Assembly (NCBI GenBank): GCA_037013495.1
Contig: CM072809.1
Location: 1,674,001 to 1,738,000 of the forward strand
DNA length: 64,000 nt
DNA from: Hippophae tibetana
Lineage: Eukaryota; Streptophyta; Magnoliopsida; Rosales; Elaeagnaceae
Direction of reading: 5' to 3'
Shown here: positions 30,570 through 43,652 of the stretch, piece by piece
How positions within the stretch are numbered: the stretch's first letter is position 1
Layout of the letters: every line of letters starts with the position of its first letter
The notes under the pieces: model-generated
What the model was told of the DNA's origin: nothing
What the model saw: only the letters and a program-made list of their open reading frames with translations
Database searches by the model: none
Position numbers and translations under genes: made by a program

Positions 30570-30826
30570 GAAAAATAAATAAAAATGTTGACTAATTAAT
30601 TAGTTCAAACCTTCTCAACCTCGTCCATGAAATTCACATGATAGTGATTGGGTTGGGTCTGACCATAACCCAAGCTATTCATAAGGCGGCTGGCAAATAC
30701 TAACAAAATGTTAGTAGACATACCATCTCCAATAGCTCCAATTGTTCCTAATATCATCAACAATATATCAACACAATCTGCATATCTAAATATTAAAACA
30801 ATTGAACTTGAACTCATCATCATCAT
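20381..30826 (-). CDS. ABCB15: ABC transporter B family member (ABCB15-like, full-size P-glycoprotein type)
   Basis: This is a full ABCB exporter, two transmembrane domains alternating with two ATPase domains, of the plant ABCB15/16/17/18/22 group; substrate unknown. Nine exons in transcript order: 30826-30611, 30496-30442, 30105-29927, 29791-29334, 26047-25507, 23489-23310, 23048-21753, 21524-21109, 20732-20381, giving 1230 residues (family about 1230-1250). NBD1: Walker [10 protein letters not shown] 387-395, LSGGQ 491-495, Walker B with DE 515-516, H-loop His 547. NBD2: Walker [10 protein letters not shown] 1027-1035, LSGGQ 1131-1135, DE 1155-1156, His 1187. All catalytic motifs look intact. 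I took the start at the ATG run at 30826 because the upstream ATG (30898) meets an in-frame TAG after nine codons. Homologues usually begin MGSEE-like, so that upstream ATG is probably the ancestral start. Introns of 3.3 and 2.0 kb hold repeats. Confidence 0.92.
24304..24595 (-). mobile_element. TRIM-type miniature LTR element in an ABCB intron
   Basis: Two direct repeats, 24304-24420 and 24484-24595, start (T/A-variant) TGTTGAAGTC-like and end TTAACA or CTAACA. They flank only about 63 bp. The internal part opens TGGTATCAAACC, the primer-binding site typical of plant LTR elements primed by initiator tRNA-Met, and ends in a short purine run GGGAAA. The whole is bounded by the 5-bp duplication GTAAC at 24299-24303 and 24596-24600. 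Such tiny non-coding LTR elements are TRIMs. By PBS order it lies in plus orientation, antisense to the host gene, within the intron between exons 5 and 6. The repeats have diverged noticeably, so it is not recent. Confidence 0.8.
28911..29210. repeat. Degenerate direct repeats, possible second miniature LTR element
   Basis: Two similar blocks (28911-28978 and 29128-29210) share TCAA(G/A)TT(G/A)TGAGATAAA at their left ends and GTGAGA(T/C)TTA(T/A)CA at their right ends. A GC-richer unique piece separates them. The arrangement resembles a decayed TRIM, but no primer-binding site or target duplication was found. It lies in the largest ABCB intron. Confidence 0.3.
30538..30565. repeat. (TA)n microsatellite in the first ABCB intron
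   Basis: About 14 uninterrupted TA dinucleotides lie between exon 1 and exon 2 of the ABCB gene, likely polymorphic in length. Confidence 0.9.
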
Positions 30827-30868
30827 CTTTTTATTCCTTGTCTTCTCTACTACTTCTGCAGCTACTTT

Positions 30869-30898
30869 CTAATGCTCGTTATTTTCTTCAGAACCCAT
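30869..30898 (-). other. Short upstream frame (probable ancestral start with an early stop) of the ABCB gene
   Basis: On the minus strand an ATG at 30898 opens MGSEENNEH and stops at TAG (30871-30869). It is in frame with the main ABCB frame beginning at 30826. The MGSEE opening resembles the N-termini of ABCB15-like proteins, so this is best read as the old start now followed by a nonsense codon, leaving a nine-codon upstream frame. Initiation at the ATG run at 30826-30815 would cost only the non-conserved N-terminal tail. Confidence 0.7.
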
Positions 30899-31005
30899 CT
30901 TGCAATTCTTCAAATCCAAAGAAATTAGTTAGAATATTAATTGCGGAAAGAAAATAAAGGTTGTTTTTTAACTCAAATGATCATATATGAAGAGAGATCG
31001 ATCTT

Positions 31006-31015
31006 CCTTTTATAT
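31006..31015 (-). promoter_or_regulatory. Candidate TATA box of the ABCB gene
   Basis: On the minus strand ATATAAAAGG lies about 110 bp upstream of the first ATG, good spacing for a plant TATA box and a leader of roughly 75-80 bases. The transcription start is not proven. Confidence 0.45.
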
Positions 31016-34000
31016 GTATGTTGGTAGCTATAAAGACTAGTTGGGTGATTTCCATGAAACAACACTAATAAATATTAAGCTCTAGTGTTGTGGAGTTGTT
31101 AAAGATACAGATACTCGTTACTTTCTTCTAATACTACAAGTCTACAACAGAGATGATCTGACCCCACTGACCACAATTGTCCCCTTTTATTTATTTATTT
31201 TATTTTACTTTACCTTAGTTTGTTTATATATATTTATTTATTTAAGACACACAGCAATTTATTATGTTATATTAAAATTTATAATTGATCTATAAATAAA
31301 ATTATTCATTTTATTTTCAATATTTGAGATATAGTATTATGATAAATTGTATAATAAATTATGATAAATGAATTTATTTTTTTAGTTAATTATGTGATAA
31401 GTATGGATGGAAATATTGTGAAATGTTGCAATATTTTTGTGGATATTTCAAAAGAACCATGATATGGGTCGCAATAGATTAGAAATCATTTTGGTCCAAA
31501 ATATTGGTAAAATCCATAAATATCAGTAAAAATATTGATGTAAATATCCTAAAGTCATTATATATGTTTTGTTATTTTATTAAATGTAATTAAAAATTTC
31601 AATAATATCAAAAAATATCAAAAATATAGTTAGAAATGTATTAAATGCAAAAACAAAGTAGACATTATCCAAATTTACAATCTATACATTATTTACTTGA
31701 ATCTAAAACTAAACATGATGATTTTAAACATGAGTAACATTGACAATAATTTTAAAATAAATATCCTTGTATTATTAAAATTGAATAAATTTTAAATTTA
31801 CTTTATATGGATTAAATGTCAAGATAGACCAAACAATTTATACATTATACATTAATAACTATAGATAAAATCATTATAACTTAATATATTGATATAACTA
31901 ATATTAATGTTTCCACCACTACAGGAATTGAGCTAGTCACACAAAAATATCTCAGTTAAATATTTATTATAGAACATATATTTATATTATTAAATAAATA
32001 TTTAACTTATTTTTTTATTATATGTATAATATGTATGTTATATGCAATAGATATTTCATTTAAATCATAACATTGATTAAATTAACGTATTATTGTTGTT
32101 TAAATATTTATTAAATTTTTATAAAATATTTTAAATTTTTCTTCAAATATTCATAAAATTCATAAAAAAATTATAATTTTTATAATTTTAACCATATTTT
32201 TATAAGGTTAAATTCTCAATATTTACTTTGATGTTTTCCTCCATGATTATAAGTGTTTTTTTTTCTATACCATGCGAGAAATCAAGTGACTTTTCACCGT
32301 TAAATTTAATTTAAATTTATTAAGATGTGTGTTATAAAAATAATAATATGATTACTTAGTCATCTAATTACGTTATATTACATTGACTGATACAAAATAT
32401 AAATCATTTCTACCAAATATATACACGTAGTTTAACGTCTCCTTTAATTTTTCATTCATTATATTAATGTTGTCCATAAAGTCATAAGAGAAGAGACTAG
32501 ATTTTAGCTCTTCTCATTGGTTTTAGATCCCTTTTATTAAATATTAATCCGGTGCAAGTTTCCTTAACCATTAATATTAATTTTCGAAACTCACTATTCA
32601 AAATTCCAAATTAATTTATACTCTTAATTTCAAAGAATAATTATTATCATCATAACAAAAAATTTACTTTTAAAATAAACAATTTATATTGATAATAATA
32701 TGTGTTATTCTAAAAGTATCAATTCACTTCGTTTAAAAAGAACCGATTGTTTTTCTTTGGAAAAGATAATGCATATTCCTTTTGTAGCATTGGTTCTTTT
32801 TTCACGACGCTTGACTCCTGAGGCTGCCGCAAAATAAAAATAGTAATGTTGAATTTTTTTTTGTTAAATTAAATTTAAAATTTCTCATTTAACAAAAATA
32901 AAAATTGACATGACATTAGTGTGAATTTCTTTCAAGCAATAACACAACTTTATATTAGGAATAGATTAAAATTATTTATTTTTAATTAATTCGAATTCAA
33001 TTTGATTTGAACATATATGTTTTAGATTTTTAATCTGAATATAATTTAATGATATAATTAATCTTAATTAATCTGAATCTAAATAGATCAAATTTTTTTC
33101 TAATCAGATTATTATCATATATAAAATATGATATATATAAATTTAAATTTTAAATTGATATTTTATAAAAAAAATATTATTATTTATGATAATCACAACT
33201 AAAAATATCAAAAGAATAAAATATATATATATAACAATTATTATAAATAGTTATAGTTTTAATTTTTATGCTAAAATAATAATATAATATAATTATATTA
33301 TGTATAACATTTAAATATAACATATTATAAAATAAAATATAAATTTAGATGATATATATCGAATTATAAAATCTGTCAATCCAAATCCGATCTAAATCTA
33401 AACAAATTTATAATTTTCATTCTAAATCAAATCCGACTATAAAATTTATCAATTTAATCCAATTTGAATATGTTAAATCAGATCAGACTTTTTAATTTAA
33501 GCATATTAATCAAATTATTTACTCATTTCAAACTTATTATATCTTAAATATTACAATGTTTTGCTATTTTTTTAGAAAACCATTTTTTAGTTAATGATAA
33601 TAATAATAATAATTATTATTATTTAGTAACGTAAATTAGGTGTTTATTAAGCCTTTAAAATAGAAAAAAAAAGATTCTTTTTATACTGATATTATAAAAA
33701 TAGTCTTGAATAACAAAAAGGTAAAAATGAATAGGATCTGCTATAAAGTATTTATTATTTAATTAATATAATTAAAATATTATTATTAAATTTAAGATAA
33801 AATGATAATTTTAATAGTAAAAAATGGTGTCAATTCTTAAAGGGTGGTTCTTTTCGGTGGAAAGAGTAAGTAAAATGTATTGTTAATTTTTAGTCATATC
33901 ATAAGTTTAATTAAAATAAGATTTTTTATTATTAATTTTAAAATCATTGTTATATATTAATAAAAATAATTAAGAAAATACGAAGAAAAAAATATAAAAA

Positions 34001-35186
34001 ATAATCATTTATCTTATACTACTTATTTTTTAAAATAAATTAAGTAAACTATTAAAAATAACAAATAGATTGAAATATTATTTTTAACATAATTAATAAA
34101 CTTATGTATTATTCTGTTAAAATAATATTTAAAAATTAATTTTATTATTAATCGATCATTTAAAAAAAATACTATTTTTAATCTGTAGAATTAACTACTC
34201 AAATAACCTATTATTTATAACGCTCTAAGTGACGTGTGAAAAAAGAATCTTTACGGAAGAATCAAATATAGTTTGTATAGAAACGTAGAAACACGTTTTA
34301 TATTGTGGTTGCAAACAAGAACATAAAAAAGAACAATTTTCACCAAATTATATATATAAACTATTTTTAATACAAATGATTTGTGTAAAATTAATTTTAT
34401 CAAATAATCTTTATTTTAAAATAAATATAATATAACAATACATATATTTTTAATTATAATTAAATATTTTTATTAATTTTAAATTTATTAAAATTTATAT
34501 CTTTAATAAATTTTATTTAAAGATGATTATAATTTATATATACTATATTTAAATCATTTAACACCAATATATATATATATATATATTGCAAAGTTGCTAA
34601 TTACAATGAATTATGAAATGATAGGAAAAGGGGTAACTTTTCCCATGCTTTAATTTTCCTCTCATACAGCATATTCCTCGATACAGATAGTCAGATACTA
34701 CTAAATTCTGTTTAGTCCAATAAAAAAAAAGAAAAGAAGAAAATACAATTCTATCATTCCCACGTGTACTTAGCTGTATTTTTTGGACTTATATACCCTC
34801 AATCAATCATGTATACAAGTATGATAATCATATGATTTAATCCATCAATTTCATCCATTTTCCAACACTAAAAAAGTAATTATGAATTAAATTAAATATA
34901 TATATATATATATCTAAAGATTTCAAAATTTTAACAGTATTTTTACTCAATATATATATATATATTTTATCTTCATTAAGGTCTACTAGGTTGCGATATT
35001 ATATACAGATGTTGCAATTAATATAGTTGTTAGATCGTCGCTAATGAAGTTTCCTGCATAGGATACGAGAGATTTTCATAGGATGTTGAGATATTCTTTC
35101 CGTCCATAAATAGATATTGAGAATGAATCTATTTATTTGAAATAGTAGACTTTTTTTATTTATTAATTATACAATATTTAGCTAAA
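31016..35186. other. AT-rich region upstream of the ABCB gene
   Basis: The first few hundred bases should include ABCB promoter sequence. The remainder is very AT-rich with many TA runs (for example near 34568-34586 and 34898-34912). Blocks near 31390-31640 and 32940-33500 have repeat-like wording but no clear ends, terminal inverted repeats or duplications. No coding sequence is supported. Confidence 0.5.
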
Positions 35187-35970
35187 ATAATATTTAAAGT
35201 TTATAAAATACGGACTTAACTAACTTAAAACAATAGATATATTATTTTTAATTTTTATTAATTTATAATTTAATAACTTAAATAAAACAGTTAGTTATGC
35301 AATTACGTAATCACGTGTAAGAATAAATTACGAAAATTAAATAATAACACATTATATTTTTAGTTAAAAATAACATACGATACGACTATAACTTAAGAGA
35401 AAAATCATTGTTTTATCGTAACACTTAATTTTTTACTATGAAAATTAAATGTTTAAATACAAACATGATCTCATGCTACCCTCTTTATGATACTGTCACA
35501 ATGTACTTTAATTACGAGCCTCTGTTTTGTTTTTATAGTTTTTAATATTAGCGTGAACAATTTTCATACCAACATTCTCATAAGTTTCATGTCAATCAGA
35601 TTCGTTCACGAATCAACTGCAAAAAGATTAGCACAAAAACACAAGTCTTTTAGAACAGATTTAATAATGGATAATCCTAATTAGATAATGAAAACATATG
35701 TTACTTAAATCAAATCAACTATTAAATTTTAAAGCATTAAACACACGTTTAATAAAAATAACTTATTTAAAATTTAATAATTAAATCAAATAATTATTAT
35801 CGTTCATATAATTATTTAATTTAAATATATAAGGTATTAATCACAAAATAAGATATATAAATATTAAAAATATGAAATAAATAGATTAATGAATATAATT
35901 TTTTTTAAAACAATCATCAATTTATGATTATATCAATTAATCTCTTCTCATAAATCACTCTAAGTATATA
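35187..35970 (-). repeat. 3' LTR (left) of the old LTR element
   Basis: It aligns in direct orientation with 38263-39020, sharing blocks such as TTTTTAATTTTTAT, ATCACGTGTAAGAATAAA, TTTAATATTAGC and TTCATATAATTATTTAATTT in the same order. Ends are approximate. Confidence 0.75.
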
Positions 35971-38246
35971 TATATAATTCTACTTGAGCCAAAATTTTCC
36001 TTTTGGGCACACTTTGCAACTACTTATTTCAACGTTTATAGCAACAATAAGCTTATATAGAGAGAGAGAGTAACATTAGTATTAAATTATTTTTGGCTTC
36101 ATTATTCAAAGTCAATTCAAAACCTTAATAATATAAAAATATTACTTTTAAGACATGTCCTAAAAATAGTAAAACACATTTAAGAAATGACTAATTAATA
36201 ATTTTATAAATTAATTCAAGTTCTAAAACACATTTAACCCCAATTTTATTGCATTTTGGTTTCTCTATATCATTGGGTTGGGACTCAACTACCTTAGGTT
36301 TCATAGACGTGTTCTTAAATTTATCTGTATTTTTCTCATTCATCCCAAATGAAGATGCATTATGCATAGTAAGATGATGATAATGAGTCATAGCATTAAA
36401 ATTACTGAATTTTACTTCTCTTTGAAACTAAGATATCATGTTTCCTATTATAATTTTTTAACATGTTATTATAATTTTCATTCATTTTTGAATATGATGT
36501 ATCATGAATAGATGTATGATGCTTATAAGTCCTATTGTGTGAAACATGGAAAAAATGATTAATTCAAGAGCATTCATCAAATATCTACATTTTGGTCTTA
36601 TATGACCTTTCTTACCATAATAATGACAAAGTACAAACTTAACAACTTTATCTACCATAGGTGCAATAGTTCTTTGTACATATGTAGTAATAATAGGAGT
36701 AGAGTTTAAGGGCCTTACAAATGTGGTCTTTGATGTTGAAGGTGTCGATTGTTCATCTATATATCCAAGACCTCTCTTATATCCATATTGTTTTCCAAAG
36801 TGTAGGACTTTGGTCAATTTTTCAGCATCTATGGTCAAATTCCTCACCGTAACTTTAACAATACTAAATTTTTGCCTAAGTTTTTTGTTTTGCTCATTGG
36901 TTTCTACAAGACTCATATTTAGGCCATTAATATGTTTAGACAATTTCTTTTTATCTTTCTCTAGGCTATAGGAATTTGTTTTTTTGAATATTTATGGCAT
37001 TATTAAGTTTAGTTACTTCAACAAGTGTTTTATCTCTCTCTTTATTGGCACCTAGATAATGCATGAATAATTAATCGTAATTCGATACATTGAACTTTGA
37101 CAGTAAAAGAGAGAAATTTACTTCTTCATTTTTTAAATCCAAGTAAGAGTAAAAGTCATTGTGGTGTGCTTTGGTAGTTGCGGTGAAGGCAAAATAATTA
37201 GTGTCACCATCCTCTGAGTTACCAGCATTATCTCATTCACTTTCTCCAAAAAAAATTATCGTTTGCACTTTTTGCATAAATATTATCAAAGTCCTCATAA
37301 GCAAAGCATCGAGGACTACTAGGATTAGTTTTATTTCCATCATAGTTAGAAGACTTGATTTCCCTTGACGTTCAATTCCTTGAATGACGAGATTGTCCCT
37401 TGTTAGATTGATTATTCTATTAACCTTTCTTTTTTCAAGAACTTCTTAAATTTTTGTGGTAATAAGATAACTGACTCATCATTAATATTCTCATCACTAT
37501 CAAAGATATCTTTTTTAGAGTTTTTGAATGCCACATCTTTGTTTTTCTTGGGTGGATCAAGAGTAAGCTCATAGGTTTGGATTGATCCGACAAGTTCATC
37601 AATGTTTAGTGTGTCCACATTCTTGCTTTTCTCTATCGTTGTAACTTTTATCTTGTACTTTGATGTTAAGAAGCTTAGGAGTTTATGTACTTGTATAGGT
37701 TATGGAATTTTATCACCAAAGTTAGAACAAGCATTCAAGATATCATAAAAGCGAGCATAAAATTGACCAAAAATTTTAGTGTTGCTCATTTTAATGAAAT
37801 CAAACTGAAATGTTAACAATCTCAATTTTATTTGTTTCACTTGGGAAGTTCTCTCATGAGTAAGAGGAAGTGAATTCCATGCATCTTTAGCAGTCTCATA
37901 GTCAGAGATGTGATGGAACGCTTCCATCAACATTGCAATTTAGATTGAGCTTAGATCTTTTTTATTTGCCCTACTAAGGGTTCATTCTTCAATGGTCCAA
38001 TTTCTTCTTGACTTTATGATTGTTACACCATCTTTCGTTAATGAAGATGGTTCCCAACCATCAAGAATAACATCCAAGACTTTTTCATCTTTTTTGAGAA
38101 AAAAAGATTGCATGTGAGCCTTCCAATAAAGGTCATTATACCCATCAAAGAGTAGAGGTCTAATAGATGACCCACATTCTTTCATTTGGTTCATAAGTAG
38201 TAGTATATGTTCCTAAGGATCAAACTCACTAAGTATGTCTATTGTT

Positions 38247-38260
38247 GGCTCTAATACCAA
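38247..38260 (-). other. Primer-binding site of the old LTR element
   Basis: On the minus strand TTGGTATTAGAGCC closely matches the initiator tRNA-Met primer site TGGTATCAGAGC used by plant Copia elements. It sits directly inside the right-hand LTR, which fixes the element's orientation. Confidence 0.7.
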
Positions 38261-38262
38261 TT

Positions 38263-39020
38263 TAAAGTTTATAAGATATAGACCTAATTAATATAGAAGA
38301 GTTAATAGATTATTTTTAATTTTTATCAATTTATAATTTAATAATATAAACAAAGTGGTTAGGTATGCAATCACGTGTAAGAATAAAGTACGAAAATAAA
38401 ATAATAACACGTGATATTTTTAGGTGAAAACAACTCAGGTCACAACTATGATCTAAGAGAAAAACCACTAATCCACCGGATCACCTAACTTTCCACTATG
38501 AAAATCAAATGTTCAAATACAAATTCGATCTTATGCTTCCCTTCATAAGATACTGCCACAATTTACTCTATTTATGAGCTCCTATTATGTTTTTAAAATT
38601 TTTAATATTAGCATGAGCAGTTCCATACTAATGTTTCAATAAGCTTCCTGACGAATTAACTGTAAAAAGGTTAGCATAAAAATACAAGTATATGTATATG
38701 TTTTAGAACATATTTAATAATGAATAATCCTACTAAATGATTTAAAATATATATTACCTAAATCAAATCAAATCAACTAGTAAATTCTAAAACAAAAAAA
38801 TTAAACATAAGTTCTATAAAAATAATTCTTTAAAATTTAATAATTAAATCAAATAATTATGATCGTTCATATAATTATTTAATTTAAATATACAAGATCA
38901 TGAATAAATTATATAAATATGCAAAATGTTAAAACAAATATACTAATAAATAACAATCATTAATTTATGATTATATTAATTAATATCTATTCTTATAAAT
39001 TACTCTGCATAAATATATAT
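38263..39020 (-). repeat. 5' LTR (right) of the old LTR element
   Basis: It is the direct-repeat partner of 35187-35970 and lies next to the primer-binding site, so it is the 5' LTR on the minus strand. The outer end is fuzzy in TA-rich sequence. Confidence 0.75.
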
Positions 39021-42000
39021 ATTATATATACATGATTACACATTTTAATATATGATAATATAAATGAATTTAACACTATAAATTTAACATAATTAAACTT
39101 AATAAATATTTTTATACATTTTTTGTTTAAAATTTAAATAAAATATTTTTATCATAATTTCATGTATATATCAATCTATTTAGTATAATCTAATTGATAA
39201 TAGTTAATAATTTGTCTCACAATCACTTCATTATTTAAGATTTTTAACTTTATATCCAATCATTAATTCACACTTCAATTAATGTATACAATAAATTAAT
39301 ACATATAACACTAATTTAAAAGTAACCGTATGTAAGTTAAATTGATATATGATATAATATGATCATGATATAAAAATACAATATTATTTTAATAAAATAT
39401 GATTTGTTAATAAATAAATTAATCATGTAATCTATTTATTAAATATACAAATATGAGCCATATGAATTGTTTAAAACAATTATTTAAAGATCTTATATAA
39501 TGTAAATACACAACAACTAACAAAATAATAATTTAATATTTATTGATGTAAATAAAACTTACACAAGAAATGAAAAAGAGAAAAAAATAAAGATATCAAT
39601 TGATGATCAAAAGGATCAGATATCATTATTACTTTCAATTACAGACACGACTTAATAATATTATTCTCCAGGTGATCCACCTTCAGTAAATCAATTGATG
39701 CTTTCAAAAAAAAATAAAAAAAATTGTCAACAGTAAGGACATATATATACATTTGTTCCTTCAAGTGTCTTGTTTATCATGTGTTCATGTGTGTATCTAG
39801 ACTTTCATAATTACCATGCCACCATAAACTTTAGAGTGGGGCATATCATGCAAGATTATTGATATATTATTACGTTTTCATTGTAATTTTTGAAGGGGGT
39901 ATAATATTGCTCCAATTTAAGCAATCATTCTGTCCTTTAATTGATTGAGAATCCTAACAGGTCGCCATCGATTAGATTAACAATTAATTAATGGTAGTGC
40001 AATTAATCTAACATTGATCTATAGATCAATTATATACTGATACTTGTAATATCATGAAATATGTACAATTATTTTAAATTGAAGGAATTTCTCATTTAAA
40101 AAAAATAATATTAACATATTACGTAACATAAAGAAATAAATAATTATTTCCATTTCATAATTATTATAAATATATATTTTAATAATATAATTATTAAGAT
40201 TAATCGATTATGTCTCATAATTTAATTAAAATAATCAATTTATTCTAATAATATAACCATTTCAAATTAGACATTATATATAACAAAATATACATTTGTT
40301 AAACACAAATCTAAATAAGTAAATGTTAACTTATTAATTTCAAATTACAATAATTTAAAATTTTTGAAAAAATATATATTCATAATTAACAGAAAAGATT
40401 GGAATTTCTTTTCTCATTGTGCAAACAGACAAAAATCAACTTAGAAATGACTAATTTAATGAGTGTTATTTCCCTCGTTTTTTTCCAAAAGAAATTAACG
40501 CGTTAAATAATAGTGCTGGCGGACATATTCTCCCTTTAAAATGTTCTCAGCCCCGGCCCATTATCTATATTGTGCACGTGTGAAAATTAAGTAATATTCG
40601 GTTCTGCGTAAGGATAACAAAAATATGTACATTATAATTTTATAGATACTTACTTTATCTAATTTACTTTAAATAGGATTAAAATAAATTGAATCAAAAA
40701 TGATACATGTATAAATATCGAACTGGATCAAGAATCATAAATACATGTGAAAATTATGTAACTATCGATTCTGTGTATATGATGAAATCAGGCAGCTTAT
40801 TACTATTGTTTTTTTCTTGAAAAAAGTTATATACAATTTTAATAAGGTTGGATTCTACGACTTTAAAACTATGTTAATATCAAATATTATCTTAATTAAT
40901 AGAGATTAAACTTGAGGATATAAATAGTAGATTATTTTATACATATCGATATTAAAACATAATATTTAAACTTTTTGATTAAATAATTACAAAATTATCA
41001 AAAAATTAGAACTTAAATGTCATTGTCATTAAATTATAGTTTAAATATTATGAATATTGTAACTAAAATATCGAAAATATAAATTCTTGATTTATTTTTC
41101 CTTTTTCCTTTTGTTTATGATATTTGGTAATTGTTATAGTTCTTACATGCATATTTTATTTTATTTTTATATCCTACGAATACCTTTAAACAATGATGAA
41201 TTAAAGTTTTTCATAACGTTAAAATTTATATATTTATAATTGTTAATACAATTAAATAATTAATTAATTTTTTTAACTATTTATTTATTTTATTATATAA
41301 TATATTAATTAATTTATCAACGTATTGATTAATATAAATATTATAAATATTATAAATATTTAAAAATATATATATTAAATAAAAAGTTAATTTAAAATTT
41401 AAATAATTTATTATTTTAATATTTTATAAAATTTTATTAAAAAAATTCATATAGATTTATTAAAATTTAAATAATACTAGTAAACTAATAGTGCAGTACA
41501 CTTCTACTTACATCTCAAAACAAAAACATAACACAAGATTAATTACATTAATTATTTTTAATTAAAATTAGTTATTATTTTTTTACTTATAAAATAAAAA
41601 GATATTATATTTTCTTACGATTAGGAATAATTTAGCTAAAAATATTAAGAGTTTTTTTACCACTAATTTTCTCAAAATATTAAGTTATTGGAAAAATAAT
41701 TAATTATAATTTTATACATATTTTAATATTTTATAATTATTGATTATATGTATAATGTAAGACAAACTTTCATAATTCAATAGTGGAGGTTAAAAGTAAC
41801 TTAAGAAATTAACTCTTTTAAAACTTGAGTTATTAAAAAAAAAATTATACTTTTATACAATATTTTTTCAAAAATAAGTGAATTTGAATAAAAATACAAA
41901 CATACAGCTACATACTCTGAACTTCTTGGTGGATATCTATTTAGTGATCTTAATATATAATTATTAAAATTGTGAAACAATTGATGCTAGCTCTAGCATC

Positions 42001-42984
42001 GATCGTTTCTCTTGTTCCATGTACCCACATGCAACAAATGCTAGTTTTACCTTTTATTTGCTTATAAAATATGAGGCTTATCAAATCTCACAAAGCATAC
42101 TCCAAATTAACAAGCACACTTGCTTTCAATTATAAATTTATAATTAATTAATTGGTTATTTATCGTCAAATGTGTTATTCCTGACAAGCATATGAATCAC
42201 GTGTGTAATTAGTTCAGTATATTTGTATTAATATTGGTTGAGAAACCCACGATTAAAATTAGGTTTAATTAATTATTAATATTAACAGTCGGAGATTACC
42301 AAATTTCAAAACAAATTAAAACGACAACTAGTCAAATATCATTCGCTGCTTTTATGCAATCCCTAAGAATGTTTTTTGAGCTTACAAAAGTGTACATACA
42401 CATGCTATTAATTTGACCACCGCTAATTATTTTAAAGCATATTGAGGTGGTTAGGTTGAAAGTTAATTATACATAAATATATATATATATATACCTATAA
42501 AGTAATAATATATTTTGCTTACTTGTGTTTTTAATAATTTGGTCGTCACTCTTATCTTTGTGAGCAGTGGGTCTTGTAGCCTTTAACGATGGTCGGCCCT
42601 TTCAGATCACTAGGTTTAAAGTGGCACTAGCTAGGTTTAAAGTGAAGCAATTACAAATGACAATTAGGAAACTTTGGTGTATTCGCACTTATTACTTTTT
42701 TTTATTTATTTATTGGATTTAGGTCTTGTTTTACGCTTGTGTATCATTAATAGTTTAGATGCAATGTTTTGTAATATAATAATAATTCATGTTAGCGCCT
42801 TGATTAATATTTTCCTTTCACTGTATTCTCATATCTGAGATTTTAAATGATAGAAAAGAGAAAACTAATACTCTAAATCAACAATGTAGATATATTAGGG
42901 TAAAAAGTTATATAATGAAATAAAACTAATGATCATATTCTAATTTTTTTTTGCATTAATTTTAATAAATTATGACAAAAAATA
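39021..42984. other. AT-rich intergenic DNA
   Basis: About 4 kb without a supportable gene. Sequence is dominated by A/T runs; somewhat more complex patches (39590-40010, 40480-40620, 41900-42060, 42540-42660) contain no recognisable coding, tRNA or transposon signature. Confidence 0.6.
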
Positions 42985-43476
42985 TGTTGGAGATTATCAT
43001 AAAACTCCTTAAATTAAGGAGTAAAACATGAAGTAAAACATGGAGCAAAACAAGTAGCAATTCATGGAGCAAAACAAGGAACAATTCATGGAGCAAAACA
43101 AGGAACTTAATTCAAGGAGTAATTTAAGGAACCATTAATTTAATGAGTAATTCAAGGAGTGAATTTTTCTATAAATAGATGTGTAATTGTAATGAATTAA
43201 TCATCCAAAGTGTTCATTCCAATTGAGAGAAAAGCTTAGAGAGAAAAGTTTTTGTGAGAGAAAATTGAGAGTAATTTTCTTGGGTGTAATTGGGTTGTGA
43301 GTTGTGAGTGTTGTAAACACCTTGTGTAATTTCTCCCCTTTCAGTAAAAAGATCTGCAGCAGGTCCGGAGACGTAAGCAAGATTGGCCGAACTCCGTTAT
43401 CAAATTTGTGTGTTATTTTTCTATTCTTGCTTTCTCATAAATTTGGTTTATCGGAAATTTGCGTAATTTCCCAACA
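42985..43476 (+). repeat. 5' LTR of the Tork-like element
   Basis: 492 bp, TG...CA, with a TATA-like CTATAAATAG near 43169 in the U3/R area and a 12-bp periodic GGAG array upstream of it. It is nearly identical to 47664-48141. Confidence 0.95.
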
Positions 43477-43478
43477 AC

Positions 43479-43490
43479 TGGTATCAGAGC
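43479..43490 (+). other. Primer-binding site of the Tork-like element
   Basis: TGGTATCAGAGC, two bases after the 5' LTR, is complementary to the 3' end region of initiator tRNA-Met, the usual Copia primer. Confidence 0.9.
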
Positions 43491-43652
43491 TATTGGTGGT
43501 GATTTCTGTCAATTTTCTGCAAGGTTACTATTTACGTGAATAGTGAACATTTTGTCGACGATATTTGTTCGTTGACGTAGGTGTTCTAATACATGGTGGT
43601 TTACAGAAATAGTCAGAAACGATCCAGAGGAAGTCAGATTTTAGTGGGAGCA

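Larger units (their letters stand above)
35187..39020 (-). mobile_element. Old Copia-type LTR element fossil, gag region only
   Basis: Long direct repeats at about 35187-35970 and 38263-39020 bracket a 2.3-kb interior. On the minus strand a primer-binding-like TTGGTATTAGAGCC sits just inside the right repeat, which is therefore the 5' LTR. The interior shows Copia gag features only: a DUF4219/UBN2-type N-terminal region around 37420-38195 and a CCHC zinc knuckle (CHYYGKKGHIRPKC) near 36610-36660. No protease, integrase or reverse transcriptase region is seen. The LTRs are roughly 80-85 percent alike by eye, so it is old. It is broken many times. The outer ends are approximate because TG/CA ends are not evident. 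Confidence 0.75.
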
